This document shows positions 23,132 through 33,906 of a DNA stretch of 64,000 nt, in pieces. Source of the stretch: Enterobacter sp. ENT03 (lineage in GTDB: Bacteria > Pseudomonadota > Gammaproteobacteria > Enterobacterales > Enterobacteriaceae); contig NZ_JAHUXA010000013.1 of the NCBI RefSeq assembly GCF_019218745.1, positions 62,001 through 126,000 on the forward strand, in the 5' to 3' direction. How positions within the stretch are numbered: the first letter of the stretch is position 1; each line of letters opens with the position of its first letter. A program made the position numbers and the translations under genes. The notes beneath the pieces were generated by a model, which saw only the letters and a list, made by a program, of their open reading frames with translations, was not told where the DNA came from and ran no database searches.

Positions 23132-24334
23132 ATGTCGAGTAAGTTAGTACTGGTTCTGAACTGCGGTAGCTCCTCACTGAAATTCGCAATTATCGATGCT
23201 GTAAACGGTGACGAGTACCTCTCTGGTTTGGCCGAATGTTTCCATCTGCCTGAAGCACGTATCAAGTGGAAGATGGACGGCAGCAAACAAGAAGCGGCTT
23301 TAGGTGCAGGCGCCGCTCACAGTGAAGCGCTGAACTTTATCGTTAACACTATTCTGGCACAAAAACCAGAACTGTCTGCTCAGCTGACCGCGATTGGTCA
23401 CCGTATCGTCCACGGCGGCGAAAAATACACGAGTTCCGTAGTGATCGACGAATCAGTGATCCAGGGCATCAAAGACTCTGCATCCTTCGCACCACTGCAT
23501 AACCCAGCTCACCTGATCGGTATCGCTGAAGCGCTGAAATCCTTCCCGAATCTGAAAGACAAAAACGTGGCCGTATTTGACACCGCGTTCCATCAGACCA
23601 TGCCGGAAGAATCTTACCTCTATGCGCTGCCGTACAGCCTGTACAAAGAGCACGGCGTACGTCGTTATGGCGCACACGGCACCAGCCATTTCTATGTGAC
23701 TCAGGAAGCGGCGAAAGTCCTGAACAAGCCGGTTGAAGAAGTTAACATCATCACTTGCCACCTGGGCAACGGCGGTTCTGTTTCTGCAATCCGTAACGGT
23801 AAATGTGTTGATACCTCCATGGGTCTGACCCCGCTGGAAGGTCTGGTGATGGGTACCCGTTCCGGTGACATCGACCCGGCGATTATCTTCCACCTGCACG
23901 ACACCCTGGGCATGAGCGTGGATGAAATCAACACCATGCTGACCAAACAGTCCGGCCTGCTGGGTCTGACCGAAGTCACCAGCGACTGCCGTTATGTTGA
24001 AGACAACTACGCGGATAAAGCAGACGCTAAACGTGCAATGGACGTTTACTGCCACCGTCTGGCGAAATACATCGGCTCATACACCGCGCTGATGGACGGT
24101 CGTCTGGATGCCGTGGTCTTCACCGGTGGTATCGGTGAAAACGCTGCCATGGTGCGCGAACTGACTCTGGGCAAACTGGGCGTTCTGGGCTTCGATGTTG
24201 ATCACGAACGTAACCTGGCTGCCCGTTTTGGCAAATCCGGGTTCATCAACAAAGAAGGCACCACCCCGGCGGTGGTTATCCCGACCAACGAAGAGCTGGT
24301 CATCGCACAAGACGCTAACCGTCTGACTGCCTGA
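23132..24334 (+). CDS. ackA: acetate kinase
   Basis: Interconverts acetyl phosphate + ADP with acetate + ATP, giving ATP in fermentation and overflow metabolism. It has 400 residues, as in E. coli. Family signatures are seen: [15 protein letters not shown] at the N-terminus, AHGTSHFYV near residue 180, the [11 protein letters not shown] loop and [13 protein letters not shown] near residue 330. It precedes pta by 78 bases and shares its operon. Confidence 0.98.
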   Translation: MSSKLVLVLNCGSSSLKFAIIDAVNGDEYLSGLAECFHLPEARIKWKMDGSKQEAALGAGAAHSEALNFIVNTILAQKPELSAQLTAIGHRIVHGGEKYTSSVVIDESVIQGIKDSASFAPLHNPAHLIGIAEALKSFPNLKDKNVAVFDTAFHQTMPEESYLYALPYSLYKEHGVRRYGAHGTSHFYVTQEAAKVLNKPVEEVNIITCHLGNGGSVSAIRNGKCVDTSMGLTPLEGLVMGTRSGDIDPAIIFHLHDTLGMSVDEINTMLTKQSGLLGLTEVTSDCRYVEDNYADKADAKRAMDVYCHRLAKYIGSYTALMDGRLDAVVFTGGIGENAAMVRELTLGKLGVLGFDVDHERNLAARFGKSGFINKEGTTPAVVIPTNEELVIAQDANRLTA

Positions 24335-24341
24335 TTCACCA

Positions 24342-24368
24342 CACCGCCAGCCAACGCTGGCGGTGCTG
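24342..24368 (+). terminator. ackA-pta intercistronic hairpin
   Basis: The perfect stem CACCGCCAGC/GCTGGCGGTG with a short loop is followed by CTGTTTT. The T tail is weak, so it probably attenuates or protects the mRNA end and lets part of transcription continue into pta. Confidence 0.55.
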
Positions 24369-24412
24369 TTTTATCTTCCGCCCGCAGCGGCGGTAACGAA
24401 AGAGGATAAACC

Positions 24413-26554
24413 GTGTCCCGTATTATTATGCTCATCCCTACCGGAACCAGCGTCGGTCTGACCAGCGTCAGCCTGGGTGTGATCCGTGCAATGGAACGCA
24501 AAGGCGTTCGTCTGAGCGTCTTCAAACCTATCGCCCAGCCGCGTGCTGGCGGCGATGCGCCTGACCAGACTACCACTATCGTGCGCGCGAACTCCGGCCT
24601 GCCAGCCGCTGAACCGCTGAAAATGAGCCACGTTGAATCTCTGCTCTCCAGCAATCAGAAAGATGTGCTGATGGAAGAGATCATCGCCCGCTACCACGAA
24701 AGCGCAAAAGACGCTGAAGTCGTACTGGTTGAAGGCCTGGTGCCTACGCGTAAACATCAGTTCGCCCAGTCGCTGAACTATGAAATCGCCAAAACCCTGA
24801 ATGCCGAAATTGTTTTCGTCATGTCCCAGGGCACCGATACTGCCGAGCAGATCAAAGAGCGTATCGAACTGACCCGCAGCAGCTTCGGCGGCGCGAAAAA
24901 CGCCAACATCACCGGTGTTATCGTCAACAAGCTGAATGCACCCGTTGATGAACAGGGGCGTACCCGCCCGGACCTGTCTGAGATTTTTGATGACTCTTCC
25001 AAAGCGAAAGTCAGCAATATCGATCCGACTCAGCTGCAACACTCCAGCGCGCTGCCGGTTCTCGGCGCGGTGCCGTGGAGCTTTGATCTGATCGCCACCC
25101 GTGCGATCGACATGGCGCGTCACCTGAATGCCACCATCGTTAACGAAGGCGACATCAACACCCGCCGCGTGAAGTCCGTTACTTTCTGTGCGCGCAGCAT
25201 CCCGCACATGCTGGAACACTTCCGCGCAGGCTCGCTGCTGGTGACCTCCGCAGACCGTCCTGACGTGCTGGTGGCTGCCTGCCTCGCGGCGATGAACGGC
25301 GTGGAAATTGGTGCCATCCTGCTGACCGGCGCTTATGAAATGGACGCTCGCGTGGCTAAGCTGTGTGAACGTGCTTTCGCCACCGGCCTGCCGGTATTCA
25401 TGGTGAACACCAACACCTGGCAGACCTCCCTGAGCCTGCAAAGCTTCAACCTGGAAGTACCGGTTGATGACCATCAGCGTATCGAGAAAGTGCAGGAATA
25501 CGTTGCCAGCTACATCAATGCTGACTGGATCGAGTCTCTGACCGCGACCTCCGAGCGTAGCCGTCGTCTGTCTCCGCCAGCGTTCCGCTATCAGCTGACC
25601 GAACTGGCCCGTCAGGCTGGCAAACGCGTTGTGCTGCCGGAAGGCGACGAGCCGCGTACCGTGAAAGCGGCAGCGATTTGTGCCGAGCGCGGCATCGCGA
25701 CCTGTGTGCTGCTGGGTAACCCGGATGAAATCACCCGCGTTGCGGCCTCCCAGGGCGTTGAACTGGGCGCAGGCATCGAAATCGTCGATCCAGAAGTGGT
25801 TCGCGAAAGCTACGTTGCCCGCCTGGTTGAGCTGCGTAAGAGCAAAGGCATGACCGAAGCCGTTGCCCGCGAGCAGCTGGAAGACAATGTGGTGCTGGGT
25901 ACGCTGATGCTGGAGCAGGACGAAGTTGACGGTCTGGTTTCCGGTGCGGTTCACACCACCGCGAACACCATCCGTCCGCCGTTACAGTTGATCAAAACCG
26001 CACCGGGCAGCTCGCTGGTGTCTTCCGTGTTCTTCATGCTGCTGCCGGAACAGGTTTATGTTTACGGTGACTGCGCGATCAACCCGGATCCGACCGCTGA
26101 ACAGCTGGCAGAAATCGCTATCCAGTCTGCGGATTCCGCAACGGCATTCGGCATCGAGCCGCGCGTGGCGATGCTCTCCTACTCCACCGGTAACTCTGGT
26201 GCCGGTAGCGATGTAGAGAAAGTCCGCGAAGCAACCCGTATTGCTAAGGAAAAACGCCCGGATCTGGTCATCGACGGCCCTCTGCAGTATGACGCGGCGG
26301 TCATGGCTGACGTAGCGAAATCCAAAGCGCCGAACTCGCCGGTGGCGGGTCGTGCTACCGTGTTCATCTTCCCGGATCTGAACACCGGTAACACCACTTA
26401 CAAAGCGGTACAGCGTTCTGCCGACCTGATCTCCATCGGGCCGATGCTGCAGGGTATGCGTAAACCGGTAAACGACCTGTCTCGTGGCGCACTGGTAGAC
26501 GATATTGTCTACACCATCGCCCTGACGGCGATCCAGTCTTCGCAACAGCAATAA
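24413..26554 (+). CDS. pta: phosphate acetyltransferase
   Basis: Converts acetyl-CoA and phosphate to acetyl phosphate and CoA, the step before AckA. It has 713 residues, the long enterobacterial form. An N-terminal dethiobiotin-synthetase-like regulatory domain ([16 protein letters not shown]) is followed by a DRTGG middle domain and a C-terminal catalytic domain from about residue 390 with [13 protein letters not shown] and [15 protein letters not shown]. It starts with GTG after an AGAGGA ribosome site, as in E. coli. Confidence 0.97.
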   Translation: MSRIIMLIPTGTSVGLTSVSLGVIRAMERKGVRLSVFKPIAQPRAGGDAPDQTTTIVRANSGLPAAEPLKMSHVESLLSSNQKDVLMEEIIARYHESAKDAEVVLVEGLVPTRKHQFAQSLNYEIAKTLNAEIVFVMSQGTDTAEQIKERIELTRSSFGGAKNANITGVIVNKLNAPVDEQGRTRPDLSEIFDDSSKAKVSNIDPTQLQHSSALPVLGAVPWSFDLIATRAIDMARHLNATIVNEGDINTRRVKSVTFCARSIPHMLEHFRAGSLLVTSADRPDVLVAACLAAMNGVEIGAILLTGAYEMDARVAKLCERAFATGLPVFMVNTNTWQTSLSLQSFNLEVPVDDHQRIEKVQEYVASYINADWIESLTATSERSRRLSPPAFRYQLTELARQAGKRVVLPEGDEPRTVKAAAICAERGIATCVLLGNPDEITRVAASQGVELGAGIEIVDPEVVRESYVARLVELRKSKGMTEAVAREQLEDNVVLGTLMLEQDEVDGLVSGAVHTTANTIRPPLQLIKTAPGSSLVSSVFFMLLPEQVYVYGDCAINPDPTAEQLAEIAIQSADSATAFGIEPRVAMLSYSTGNSGAGSDVEKVREATRIAKEKRPDLVIDGPLQYDAAVMADVAKSKAPNSPVAGRATVFIFPDLNTGNTTYKAVQRSADLISIGPMLQGMRKPVNDLSRGALVDDIVYTIALTAIQSSQQQ

Positions 26555-26561
26555 TGTTTTG

Positions 26562-26627
26562 CCGGATGGCGCTTCGCTTATCCGGCCTACAAAAACGTAG
26601 GCCTGGTAAGCGCCAGCGCCACCGGGC
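26562..26627. repeat. REP pair (BIME) after pta
   Basis: Two REP units face each other (GCCGGATGGCGCTTCGCTTA... and ...TAAGCGCCAGCGCCACCGGGC) between the convergent genes pta and the transketolase subunit gene. Such elements protect mRNA 3' ends and can bind gyrase or IHF in E. coli. Confidence 0.8.
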
Positions 26628-26630
26628 AAC

Positions 26631-26662
26631 AAAAAGGCGACCCCATACAGGGTCGCCTTTTT
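26631..26662. terminator. bidirectional intrinsic terminator
   Basis: The stem AAAAAGGCGACCC/GGGTCGCCTTTTT has A and T runs on both sides, so it can end pta from the left and the PTS-transketolase operon from the right. Confidence 0.9.
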
Positions 26663-26664
26663 AT

Positions 26665-27618
26665 TTACAGCAACTCCCGCGCCGCCAACACAATATCCTG
26701 CGCCGTCAGGCCATACTCTTTTTGCAGGAAATCCTGCGTTCCCACCTGGCCGTAACGCGCTTTCACCCCGACGCGACGCATCGGTACCGGGCAGGTTTCT
26801 ACCAGCACCTCCGCCACCGCTGAACCAAGTCCATTGTGAATGCTGTGGTTTTCGCAGGTCACTATCTTGCCGGTTTTCTCGGCATAGTTTTTTATCAGCA
26901 TCCGGTCGATAGGTTTGAGCGTGAACATGTCGATCACCGCCGCACTCGCGCCTTCCTGCTCCAGCTGGCGCGCTGCCTGCAATGCTTCTGCCACCATAAT
27001 GCCGTTGGCGATAAGCGTGATGTCACTGCCGTCGCGCAGCACATTACCTTTGCCGATGGTAAAAACCGAGCCGGGGGCATAGACGGTCGCCGCCTGTTTA
27101 CGAATGGTGCGCAGCCAGTAAAAGCCGTCGAGCGTCATCAGCTGGCGCAACACATCGTCAAACATCACCGCGTCGGTCACCTCCAGCACCACCGAATGCG
27201 CCAGCCCGCGCACAATGCCCATATCCTCAAAGGACATGTGCGTGCCGCCATTGTGACAGGCCGTCACCCCCGCATCCGAGGCGATAACCTTCACGTTATT
27301 GAGCTGATAGTCCAGCGCCATAAACAGCTGATCAAAACAGCGGCGGCTGGCAAAGGCGGTAAAGGTATGCACAAAAGGTTTACGCCCGGTAAGCGCAAGC
27401 CCCGCCGCGGTGCCGATAACATTGGCTTCCATAATGCCGCAGTTAATCACGTGCTGCGGATAACGTTTCTGCACGCCATCCATCGCCATAGAACTCATTA
27501 AATCCGCTTCCAGCGCGATAATATCGCTGCCGCGCTCAATCTGTTCTGCTACAAATCCGGCATACACTTTGCGCATTTCAACGGCGTCTTTTCCCCCGTC
27601 CGGTGCAATCTTAATCAT
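26665..27618 (-). CDS. transketolase-like enzyme, C-terminal subunit
   Basis: Carries the pyrimidine-binding and C-terminal domains of a thiamine-diphosphate transketolase split into two genes. It has 317 residues. The TPP-binding glutamate lies in NCGIMEANVIGTAAGLALTG, and the C-terminal domain contains DMFTLKPID and TCENHSIHNGLG. It begins inside the end of the N-terminal subunit gene (8-base overlap), so the two halves are co-translated. Salmonella has a similar pair next to pta. The sugar phosphate used is not known; the linked PTS suggests a pentose or pentitol-derived substrate (inference). Confidence 0.88.
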   Translation of the reverse strand: MIKIAPDGGKDAVEMRKVYAGFVAEQIERGSDIIALEADLMSSMAMDGVQKRYPQHVINCGIMEANVIGTAAGLALTGRKPFVHTFTAFASRRCFDQLFMALDYQLNNVKVIASDAGVTACHNGGTHMSFEDMGIVRGLAHSVVLEVTDAVMFDDVLRQLMTLDGFYWLRTIRKQAATVYAPGSVFTIGKGNVLRDGSDITLIANGIMVAEALQAARQLEQEGASAAVIDMFTLKPIDRMLIKNYAEKTGKIVTCENHSIHNGLGSAVAEVLVETCPVPMRRVGVKARYGQVGTQDFLQKEYGLTAQDIVLAARELL

Positions 27619-28444
27619 GCGCGGCCTCCAGTTGTGCGATGGTCTGATCCAGTGCCTGCTTCATCTCATCCGTCAGGCGTAAATGGTGTGAGTTGCCGAG
27701 CTGTTCCAGATAAGGCACACCCTGCCCTTTGATGCTGTCGAGGATCACGATGCGCGGGCGCGCCTCCGCTGCCGGACGCGGCGCGACCACTTCCAGAATG
27801 CCGGCGATGTCGTCGCCTTTTACGGTGCACACGTCATAGCCAAAGGCGCGGAATTTCCCTTCCAGATCGAAGGCGCAAATAATCTCGTCCAGCTCGCCGT
27901 CCAGTTGCTGTTTGTTCCAGTCGACAAACACCGTCAGATTATTCAGCCGGTGGTGGGCGATAAACTGAAACGCCTCCCAGCACTGGCCTTCGTTCAGCTC
28001 GCCATCGCCGACGATACAGAACACACGGTTAGCGCGTCCGGCCAGCTTATGCGACAGCGCCATGCCGCCAGCAATAGAGATCCCCTGCCCCAGCGAACCA
28101 GTGGTGGCATCCACGCCACGGGTTTTCAGCCGATCCGGGTGGCTTGGCAGGCGGGTGCCGTTCTGATTCAGGGTCTGTAACTCCTCCACCGGGAAATAGC
28201 CCTTGATAGCCAGCGTGCTGTACAGCGCCGGGCCGGCGTGCCCTTTCGACAGCACGAAGTAATCGCGCTGCGGCCAGTCGGGATCCGCCGGATCAATGCG
28301 CATCACCTCGCCGTACAATACCGCCAGGGTTTCCACCACCGACATGCTGCCGCCGTAGTGCCCGAACCCCAGCGCGGTCAGTGATTTCAGGGTAGCGACG
28401 CGGATCTCCCGCGCCAGCTGCGTCAGTTCTGCAATCGTGCTCAT
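27611..28444 (-). CDS. transketolase-like enzyme, N-terminal subunit
   Basis: Pyrophosphate-binding half of the split transketolase (277 residues). It shows SKGHAGPALYSTLA near residue 68, GSLGQGISIAGGMALSHKLA near 117 and the TPP motif GDGELNEGQCWEAFQF near 146. Its start overlaps the PTS EIIC stop by four bases. It is about half the length of TktA (663 residues), and the other half is encoded by the next gene. Confidence 0.88.
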   Translation of the reverse strand: MSTIAELTQLAREIRVATLKSLTALGFGHYGGSMSVVETLAVLYGEVMRIDPADPDWPQRDYFVLSKGHAGPALYSTLAIKGYFPVEELQTLNQNGTRLPSHPDRLKTRGVDATTGSLGQGISIAGGMALSHKLAGRANRVFCIVGDGELNEGQCWEAFQFIAHHRLNNLTVFVDWNKQQLDGELDEIICAFDLEGKFRAFGYDVCTVKGDDIAGILEVVAPRPAAEARPRIVILDSIKGQGVPYLEQLGNSHHLRLTDEMKQALDQTIAQLEAAHD

Positions 28445-29832
28445 AATTTCGCTCCGCTATTGGGCTGCGTGTCGCCAGCCGCCGGTTTTTTCCGCGCAAA
28501 CACATTCCACGCCACCAGCGCGGCAAACAACGTCACCACCAGCCCGGTGATCGCCAGCGGCGAGAGATAGCGCGCCAGATTGCCCAATACGATGCCAATC
28601 ACACCGAAATCGGCGTCCGAGAAGGTGGTGTTGGCAAAACCGATGGCACCCAGCACCGGCAACAGCAGCACGGGCAGGAAAGTGATCAACAGCCCGTTAG
28701 CGAAAGACCCGAGCATCGCGCCGCGTCGTCCTCCGGTAGCGTTACCAAAGACACCGGCGGTGGCACCGGTAAAGAAGTGCGGCACCACGCCCGGCAGGAT
28801 CAGCACCAGCTTCATCTGCCCAAGCAGGAACAGCCCCACCAGCCCGCCGAGGAAGCTGAACAGGAAGCCAATCAGCACGGCGTTAGGCGCATAAGGGTAA
28901 ACCACCGGGCAGTCCAGCGCGGGGCGGGCATTGGGCACCAGTTTTTCTGAAAAGCCGGTAAAGGCCGGAACGATTTCTGCCAGGATCAGCCGTACGCCCT
29001 GCAGAATGATAAATACCCCGGCGGCAAAAGTGATGGCCTGAATAATGGCGTACACCAGGAAGTTCTGTCCGCCGCTGAGGGTGCTTTCGATATACTCCCG
29101 ACCGGCGCAGACCGCCATAATGAGATAAATGATGATCATGGTGAGCGAGATGGAGATGGAGCTGTCGCGCAAAAAGCTTAAATTCTTCGGCAGGTTCATC
29201 TCTTCCGTAGAACGCGAGCCTTTACCGCAGACGCTGCCGATCCAGCCTGCCAGCACATAGCCGAGGGTGCCGAAGTGACCAAAGCCGATGTCGTCAGTAC
29301 CGGTGATACGCCGCATATAGCGCTGGGCGATGGCCGGGAAGAAGGCCATCACCAGACCTAAAATCAGCGATCCGGTAAACACCAGCCCGACGCCTTCAAA
29401 ACCGGCGACGGTGAGGATCACGCCGACCATACAGGCCATATAAAACGTATGATGGCCGGTCAGGAAGATATACTTCAGCCGCGTAAAGCGCGCGACGATA
29501 ATATTGGCGACCATACCAAATGCCATGATCAGCGCCGTTGACGCGCCGTATTTTTCCAGCGCAATGGAAACAATCGCCTCATTATTCGGAATGATCCCCT
29601 GAATATTAAAGGCGTGTTCAAACATGCCGCCCAACGGATTAAGTGATCCCACTAATACTGTAGCGCCACCCCCCAGCACAATAAAACCGAGAATAGTTTT
29701 TACCGTGCCTTTTACCACATCGGAGAAAGATTTTTTCTGCGCCACCAGACCAATCAAGGCAATTAAACCCACCAGCACTGACGGCACTTTCAGTATGTCG
29801 ACAATAAAATTGAGCGTTTCAAGGATAAACAT
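28441..29832 (-). CDS. PTS ascorbate-type transporter, EIIC component
   Basis: Membrane permease of the phosphotransferase system, SgaT/UlaA family (463 residues, about ten hydrophobic segments). Conserved blocks such as LTGHHTFYMACMVGVIL and VVPHFFTGATAGVFGNATGG are seen. It receives phosphate via EIIB and brings a sugar in as its phosphate. UlaA carries L-ascorbate, but the linked enzymes here are transketolase halves rather than Ula catabolic enzymes, so the sugar is probably different. Confidence 0.88.
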   Translation of the reverse strand: MFILETLNFIVDILKVPSVLVGLIALIGLVAQKKSFSDVVKGTVKTILGFIVLGGGATVLVGSLNPLGGMFEHAFNIQGIIPNNEAIVSIALEKYGASTALIMAFGMVANIIVARFTRLKYIFLTGHHTFYMACMVGVILTVAGFEGVGLVFTGSLILGLVMAFFPAIAQRYMRRITGTDDIGFGHFGTLGYVLAGWIGSVCGKGSRSTEEMNLPKNLSFLRDSSISISLTMIIIYLIMAVCAGREYIESTLSGGQNFLVYAIIQAITFAAGVFIILQGVRLILAEIVPAFTGFSEKLVPNARPALDCPVVYPYAPNAVLIGFLFSFLGGLVGLFLLGQMKLVLILPGVVPHFFTGATAGVFGNATGGRRGAMLGSFANGLLITFLPVLLLPVLGAIGFANTTFSDADFGVIGIVLGNLARYLSPLAITGLVVTLFAALVAWNVFARKKPAAGDTQPNSGAKL

Positions 29833-29854
29833 ATCCGCCTCGCTTTATATGCTG

Positions 29855-30127
29855 TTACCGGTTGGCAAAATAAGTCTGGAGCTTCGCTTCCAGCTCATTA
29901 ATATCGATAATATTATTGATTACCACCAGCTGGTGGTCCGGCACACTGGCGCTGGCAGCGATGTCTTTCGCCATCACGAACAGGTCGGCTGCACCGGGCG
30001 TAGCGGATGACAGGTCGGAATGTTCCACTTCCGCCTCGATATTGAGTTTTTTAAGCACTTTTTTAATATTCATTTCGACCATAAAACTACTGCCGAGGCC
30101 GGAACCGCAAATTGCCATAATTTTCAT
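29855..30127 (-). CDS. PTS ascorbate-type EIIB component
   Basis: Small cytoplasmic phosphocarrier (90 residues from the ATG at 30127) of the lactose/ascorbate EIIB fold. The phosphorylated cysteine is Cys7 in MKIMAICGSGLGSS. It has an open frame further upstream, but the start at 30127 fits the family and follows a GAAAGGTGAT ribosome site. It lies 22 bases before the EIIC gene. Confidence 0.9.
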   Translation of the reverse strand: MKIMAICGSGLGSSFMVEMNIKKVLKKLNIEAEVEHSDLSSATPGAADLFVMAKDIAASASVPDHQLVVINNIIDINELEAKLQTYFANR

Positions 30128-30208
30128 TATTATCACCTTTCGTAGGGTAAAGTTCAGGTGCATCACGTAATAATGGCGTGATGGATTAAAATAATTAATG
30201 TATAAAAA

Positions 30209-30652
30209 CTAAAAGCGTTGAATGATTTTTTGTATTTCCTCCTTACTGTTGGCCTGGTGTAATTCCTCCATGTCTTTCTCGCTGGAAAATAATTCCGCCA
30301 GCGTGGCGATCATCTCTATATGGCTGTGTTTGTCTGCCGCCGCCAGCATAATAATCAGATCCACCGGATCGAACTCGCCGGCATTAAATACCACGCCGCG
30401 CTGTAATTTCAGCAGCGATAAGCCATGCGCCTTCGCCCCCTCTTCTGGCCTGGCATGGGGCATCGCCAGTCCGGGCGCCAGCACGTAATACGCGCCCAGC
30501 GTCTGCTGCTGTCGGATGATAGCTGGCACGTAATCCGGCGTGATCACACCTGCATCCAGCAACGGTTGAGCGCAGATCGCCAGCGCCTGTTGCCAGTCAT
30601 CAACCTGCTCGCGGCATTGAATAGTGGGTCTGTTAAGCCATGTCTCCAGCAC
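30209..30652 (-). CDS. PTS EIIA component (fructose/mannitol-ascorbate type)
   Basis: First gene of the operon; the phosphocarrier takes phosphate from HPr and passes it to EIIB. It has 147 residues when started at the GTG at 30652, which has a strong GAGGGG ribosome site six bases upstream; an upstream TTG at 30697 in the same frame lacks one. The PTS_EIIA_2 active site is His66 in LAPGLAMPHARPEEG, and the length matches UlaC (154). Confidence 0.88.
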   Translation of the reverse strand: MLETWLNRPTIQCREQVDDWQQALAICAQPLLDAGVITPDYVPAIIRQQQTLGAYYVLAPGLAMPHARPEEGAKAHGLSLLKLQRGVVFNAGEFDPVDLIIMLAAADKHSHIEMIATLAELFSSEKDMEELHQANSKEEIQKIIQRF

Positions 30653-30730
30653 ACTGTTCCCCTCTTGGGTGGCAAAAGATGGACAAACTTTAAGCAAGGA
30701 TCCGCAGGTTGACCGTGACGGTAATCACAA

Positions 30731-30778
30731 AGATAGCGCTATCAAAAAGCACTGTCCGAAATTGTGATAGCGCTATCA
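30731..30778. promoter_or_regulatory. two palindromic operators between the PTS operon and its LacI-type regulator
   Basis: The 12-bp perfect palindrome GATAGCGCTATC occurs at 30732-30743 and again at 30766-30777, centre to centre 34 bp apart (about three helical turns), in the divergent gap. LacI/GntR-family proteins bind such palindromes with a central CG. The right-hand copy is itself nested inside ATTGTGAT...ATCACAAT arms (30761-30787). Repression of both the PTS operon and the regulator is the natural reading. Confidence 0.8.
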
Positions 30779-30898
30779 AATCACAATCATTGTCCTCGGT
30801 CCCGGTAATAGTGTGCTTATCCGGCGTATACTTGCTTTGCTAGGAGTAAATAACGCGAAAAAAGCCACTGAGATCATCGTCTTTACGCAGGAACGAGA

Positions 30899-31918
30899 AT
30901 GTCTATTACCCGAAAACGGCGCAATACCGGAAAGGTGACGCTGGCGGACGTTGCGCAACTGGCAGGCGTCGGCACGATGACGGTTTCCAGAGCGCTGCGC
31001 ACGCCCGAACAGGTTTCCGGCAAGCTACGTGAAAAAATTGAGGCCGCAGTACGGGAGCTGGGTTATCTGCCCAATCTGGCCGCCAGCGCCCTCGCCTCCG
31101 CGTCGTCATGGACGATTGCAATGGTCGTGCCGAATCTGGCGGAGTCCGGCTGTTCGGAGATGTTTGCCGGACTCCAGCAGGTGCTGCAACCGGCGGGGTA
31201 TCAAATCATGCTGGCAGAGTCACAGCACCGGCTGGAGCAGGAAGAAAAGCTGCTGGAAACACTGCTGGCCTCGAACCTCGCCGCCGCTATTTTGCTGAGC
31301 GTCGAGCACAGCGAAACCGTGCGTCACTGGCTGACGAACGCCAGTATTCCGGTGATGGAAATCGGCGCGACGCGGACCGATCCCATTGATATGAATATCG
31401 GTATTGATAACGTCGCCGCCATGCAGGAGTTAACGCAGACGCTTATCCAGCGTGGCTACCAGAATATCGGCCTGCTGTGCGCCAATCAGGAACAGTGGAT
31501 TTTTCAGCAGCATTTGCAGGGCTGGTATAAAGCCATGCTGCGCCATCACATGTCGCCGAACCGGGTGATTAACGCTGCCGCGCCCCCCACCTTTTCTACC
31601 GGCGCGGCGCAATTGCCGGAGTTTTTGCTGGCCTGGCCGGAGCTGGATGCGCTGGTCTGCGTGTCAGATGAACTGGCGTGTGGCGCGCTCTACGAGTGCC
31701 AGCGTCGGCGGATCAAAGTGCCGGACGATCTGGCGATTGTCGGCTTTGGTGACAGCGATGTCAGTCGGGTCTGCCAGCCGCCGTTGACCACCATCGCGGT
31801 GCCGCATCGCCAGATTGGTATTGAAGCGGGGCGCGCACTGCTGGCACGACTGAATGAGGATGTCTGGAGCAGCAAAGCGCCGATTGCCTCGACGCTTTGT
31901 CTGCGGGAGAGTTGCTGA
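30899..31918 (+). CDS. LacI-family transcriptional regulator of the PTS-transketolase operon
   Basis: It has 339 residues. The N-terminal helix-turn-helix is VTLADVAQLAGVGTMTVSRAL with the hinge YLPNLAASALASA, close to the gluconate regulator GntR subgroup, followed by a periplasmic-binding-protein-like effector domain ending in VPHRQIGIEAGRALL. It is divergent from the PTS genes with two matching palindromes between them, so local control is likely. The effector is unknown, probably a sugar phosphate or sugar of this pathway. Confidence 0.88.
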   Translation: MSITRKRRNTGKVTLADVAQLAGVGTMTVSRALRTPEQVSGKLREKIEAAVRELGYLPNLAASALASASSWTIAMVVPNLAESGCSEMFAGLQQVLQPAGYQIMLAESQHRLEQEEKLLETLLASNLAAAILLSVEHSETVRHWLTNASIPVMEIGATRTDPIDMNIGIDNVAAMQELTQTLIQRGYQNIGLLCANQEQWIFQQHLQGWYKAMLRHHMSPNRVINAAAPPTFSTGAAQLPEFLLAWPELDALVCVSDELACGALYECQRRRIKVPDDLAIVGFGDSDVSRVCQPPLTTIAVPHRQIGIEAGRALLARLNEDVWSSKAPIASTLCLRESC

Positions 31919-31920
31919 GG

Positions 31921-32466
31921 TTACTGCGCGGTTTCCAGTTTTGGCTGATCGTTGTTGGCATTGCGGGTCATCCACAGTGCCAGCGCTTTCAGCGAATCCG
32001 GGGTAAATTCATCGCAGCGGGCGGTGATCTCTTCCGGCGTCATCCAGCACACTTCGCTGACTTCGTCTTCCTGCAGGGCGAACGGGCCATGGGACACGCA
32101 GCTAAACAGAGCGCCCCAGACGCGGCAATGTTCATCTTCAAAATAGAACTGGCCGTGCTCGGCAAGGGGCACGCCCGCAATACCTAATTCCTCTTCGGCT
32201 TCCCGGCGCGCGGAGTCGAGTAACACTTCATCCGCCTGCACCACGCCACCGGCGGTCGCATCCAGCATGCCCGGCATAAAATCTTTAGTTTCAGTCCGGC
32301 GCTGCACCAGAATTTTGCCCATGCCATCATGTACAACGATATAGGTCGCGCGATGACGCAGACACTGCGCGCGCATCTGTTCGCGGCTGGCTTGCGCTAT
32401 CACCTCATTGTCTTCGTTGACAATATCTACCCATTCCGTGCCTGTAAAATGACGTTGTTCCACCAT
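31921..32466 (-). CDS. yfcD: Nudix hydrolase YfcD
   Basis: Cytoplasmic Nudix-family protein (181 residues, E. coli 180) resembling isopentenyl-diphosphate isomerase; the substrate is not established. The Nudix box is complete, running from [20 protein letters not shown] into the following ELGI. The C-terminal region matches E. coli YfcD closely except for the last ten residues. It is convergent with the LacI-type regulator. Confidence 0.95.
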   Translation of the reverse strand: MVEQRHFTGTEWVDIVNEDNEVIAQASREQMRAQCLRHRATYIVVHDGMGKILVQRRTETKDFMPGMLDATAGGVVQADEVLLDSARREAEEELGIAGVPLAEHGQFYFEDEHCRVWGALFSCVSHGPFALQEDEVSEVCWMTPEEITARCDEFTPDSLKALALWMTRNANNDQPKLETAQ

Positions 32467-32520
32467 CAGGAAACCTTCTCTCTAAGCGCTCTTATGACGC
32501 GTTTTTGGTTGTCGGGTAAA

Positions 32521-33072
32521 TTACGGATTAATCGTGACCTGTGCAATAACGCGTTGATCATTCAGTGCGATTACACGCAAAACGTTTTCATCCAGCATGC
32601 CATAGCTGGCGACATGTCCACCTTGCGGAATACTGACCGAGCCGGGATTAAAAACAATAATCTCGCCCCGTCGTTCCGCCACCGGCAAATGGGTATGACC
32701 GTAAACCAGTACATCTCCCGCCCCCAGCGGCGGCAGATGATCAGGGCTAAACAGATGCCCGTGGGTCACAAACAGCCGCTGGTTTGCCATCAGCACCTGT
32801 TGCCAGGGCGCGGTGATGGGAAAGTTAAGCAGCATCTGATCCACTTCGCTGTCGCAGTTGCCGCGCACCGCAATAATGCGCGCCGCCTGCTCGTTCAGCC
32901 GCTCGGCCACCTGGGCTGGTGCATAACCTTCCGGCAGCGCGTTACGCGGCCCGTGGTTCAGCAGATCCCCCAACAGCACCAGCCACTGCGCGCCGCTTTC
33001 GGCGAACAGTTCCAGTACACGTTCGGTGGCCGGTAACGATCCATGAATGTCTGAAGCAAACATCAGCTTCAT
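32521..33072 (-). CDS. yfcE: metallophosphodiesterase YfcE
   Basis: Calcineurin-like phosphodiesterase that in E. coli hydrolyses model phosphodiester substrates with manganese. It has 183 residues from the ATG at 33072. All metal-site motifs are present: ASDIHGS, LLGDLLNHGPRN, VRGNCDSEV, FVTHGHLFS and VYGHTHLPV. The frame extends upstream to 33186, but that part overlaps yfcF and is not supported. Confidence 0.95.
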   Translation of the reverse strand: MKLMFASDIHGSLPATERVLELFAESGAQWLVLLGDLLNHGPRNALPEGYAPAQVAERLNEQAARIIAVRGNCDSEVDQMLLNFPITAPWQQVLMANQRLFVTHGHLFSPDHLPPLGAGDVLVYGHTHLPVAERRGEIIVFNPGSVSIPQGGHVASYGMLDENVLRVIALNDQRVIAQVTINP

Positions 33073-33128
33073 TGCGCAAACCTCGTGGTAAAAATCCCGT
33101 CTAATGATAGCGGATCTCTGAGCGTCGA

Positions 33129-33815
<687 letters not shown>

Positions 33816-33906
33816 TTACGGCACGTCTGTCACTCATGAAAACTCATCGCGCCAGGCTTACGCCTATACTCCCTTCTGCGATGCGACTGCAATAACAGGA
33901 GGTGAC

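Noticed and set aside
24371-25954. 527-codon minus-strand frame opposite pta
   Set aside because: It is antisense to a full-length conserved enzyme and has no recognisable domain.
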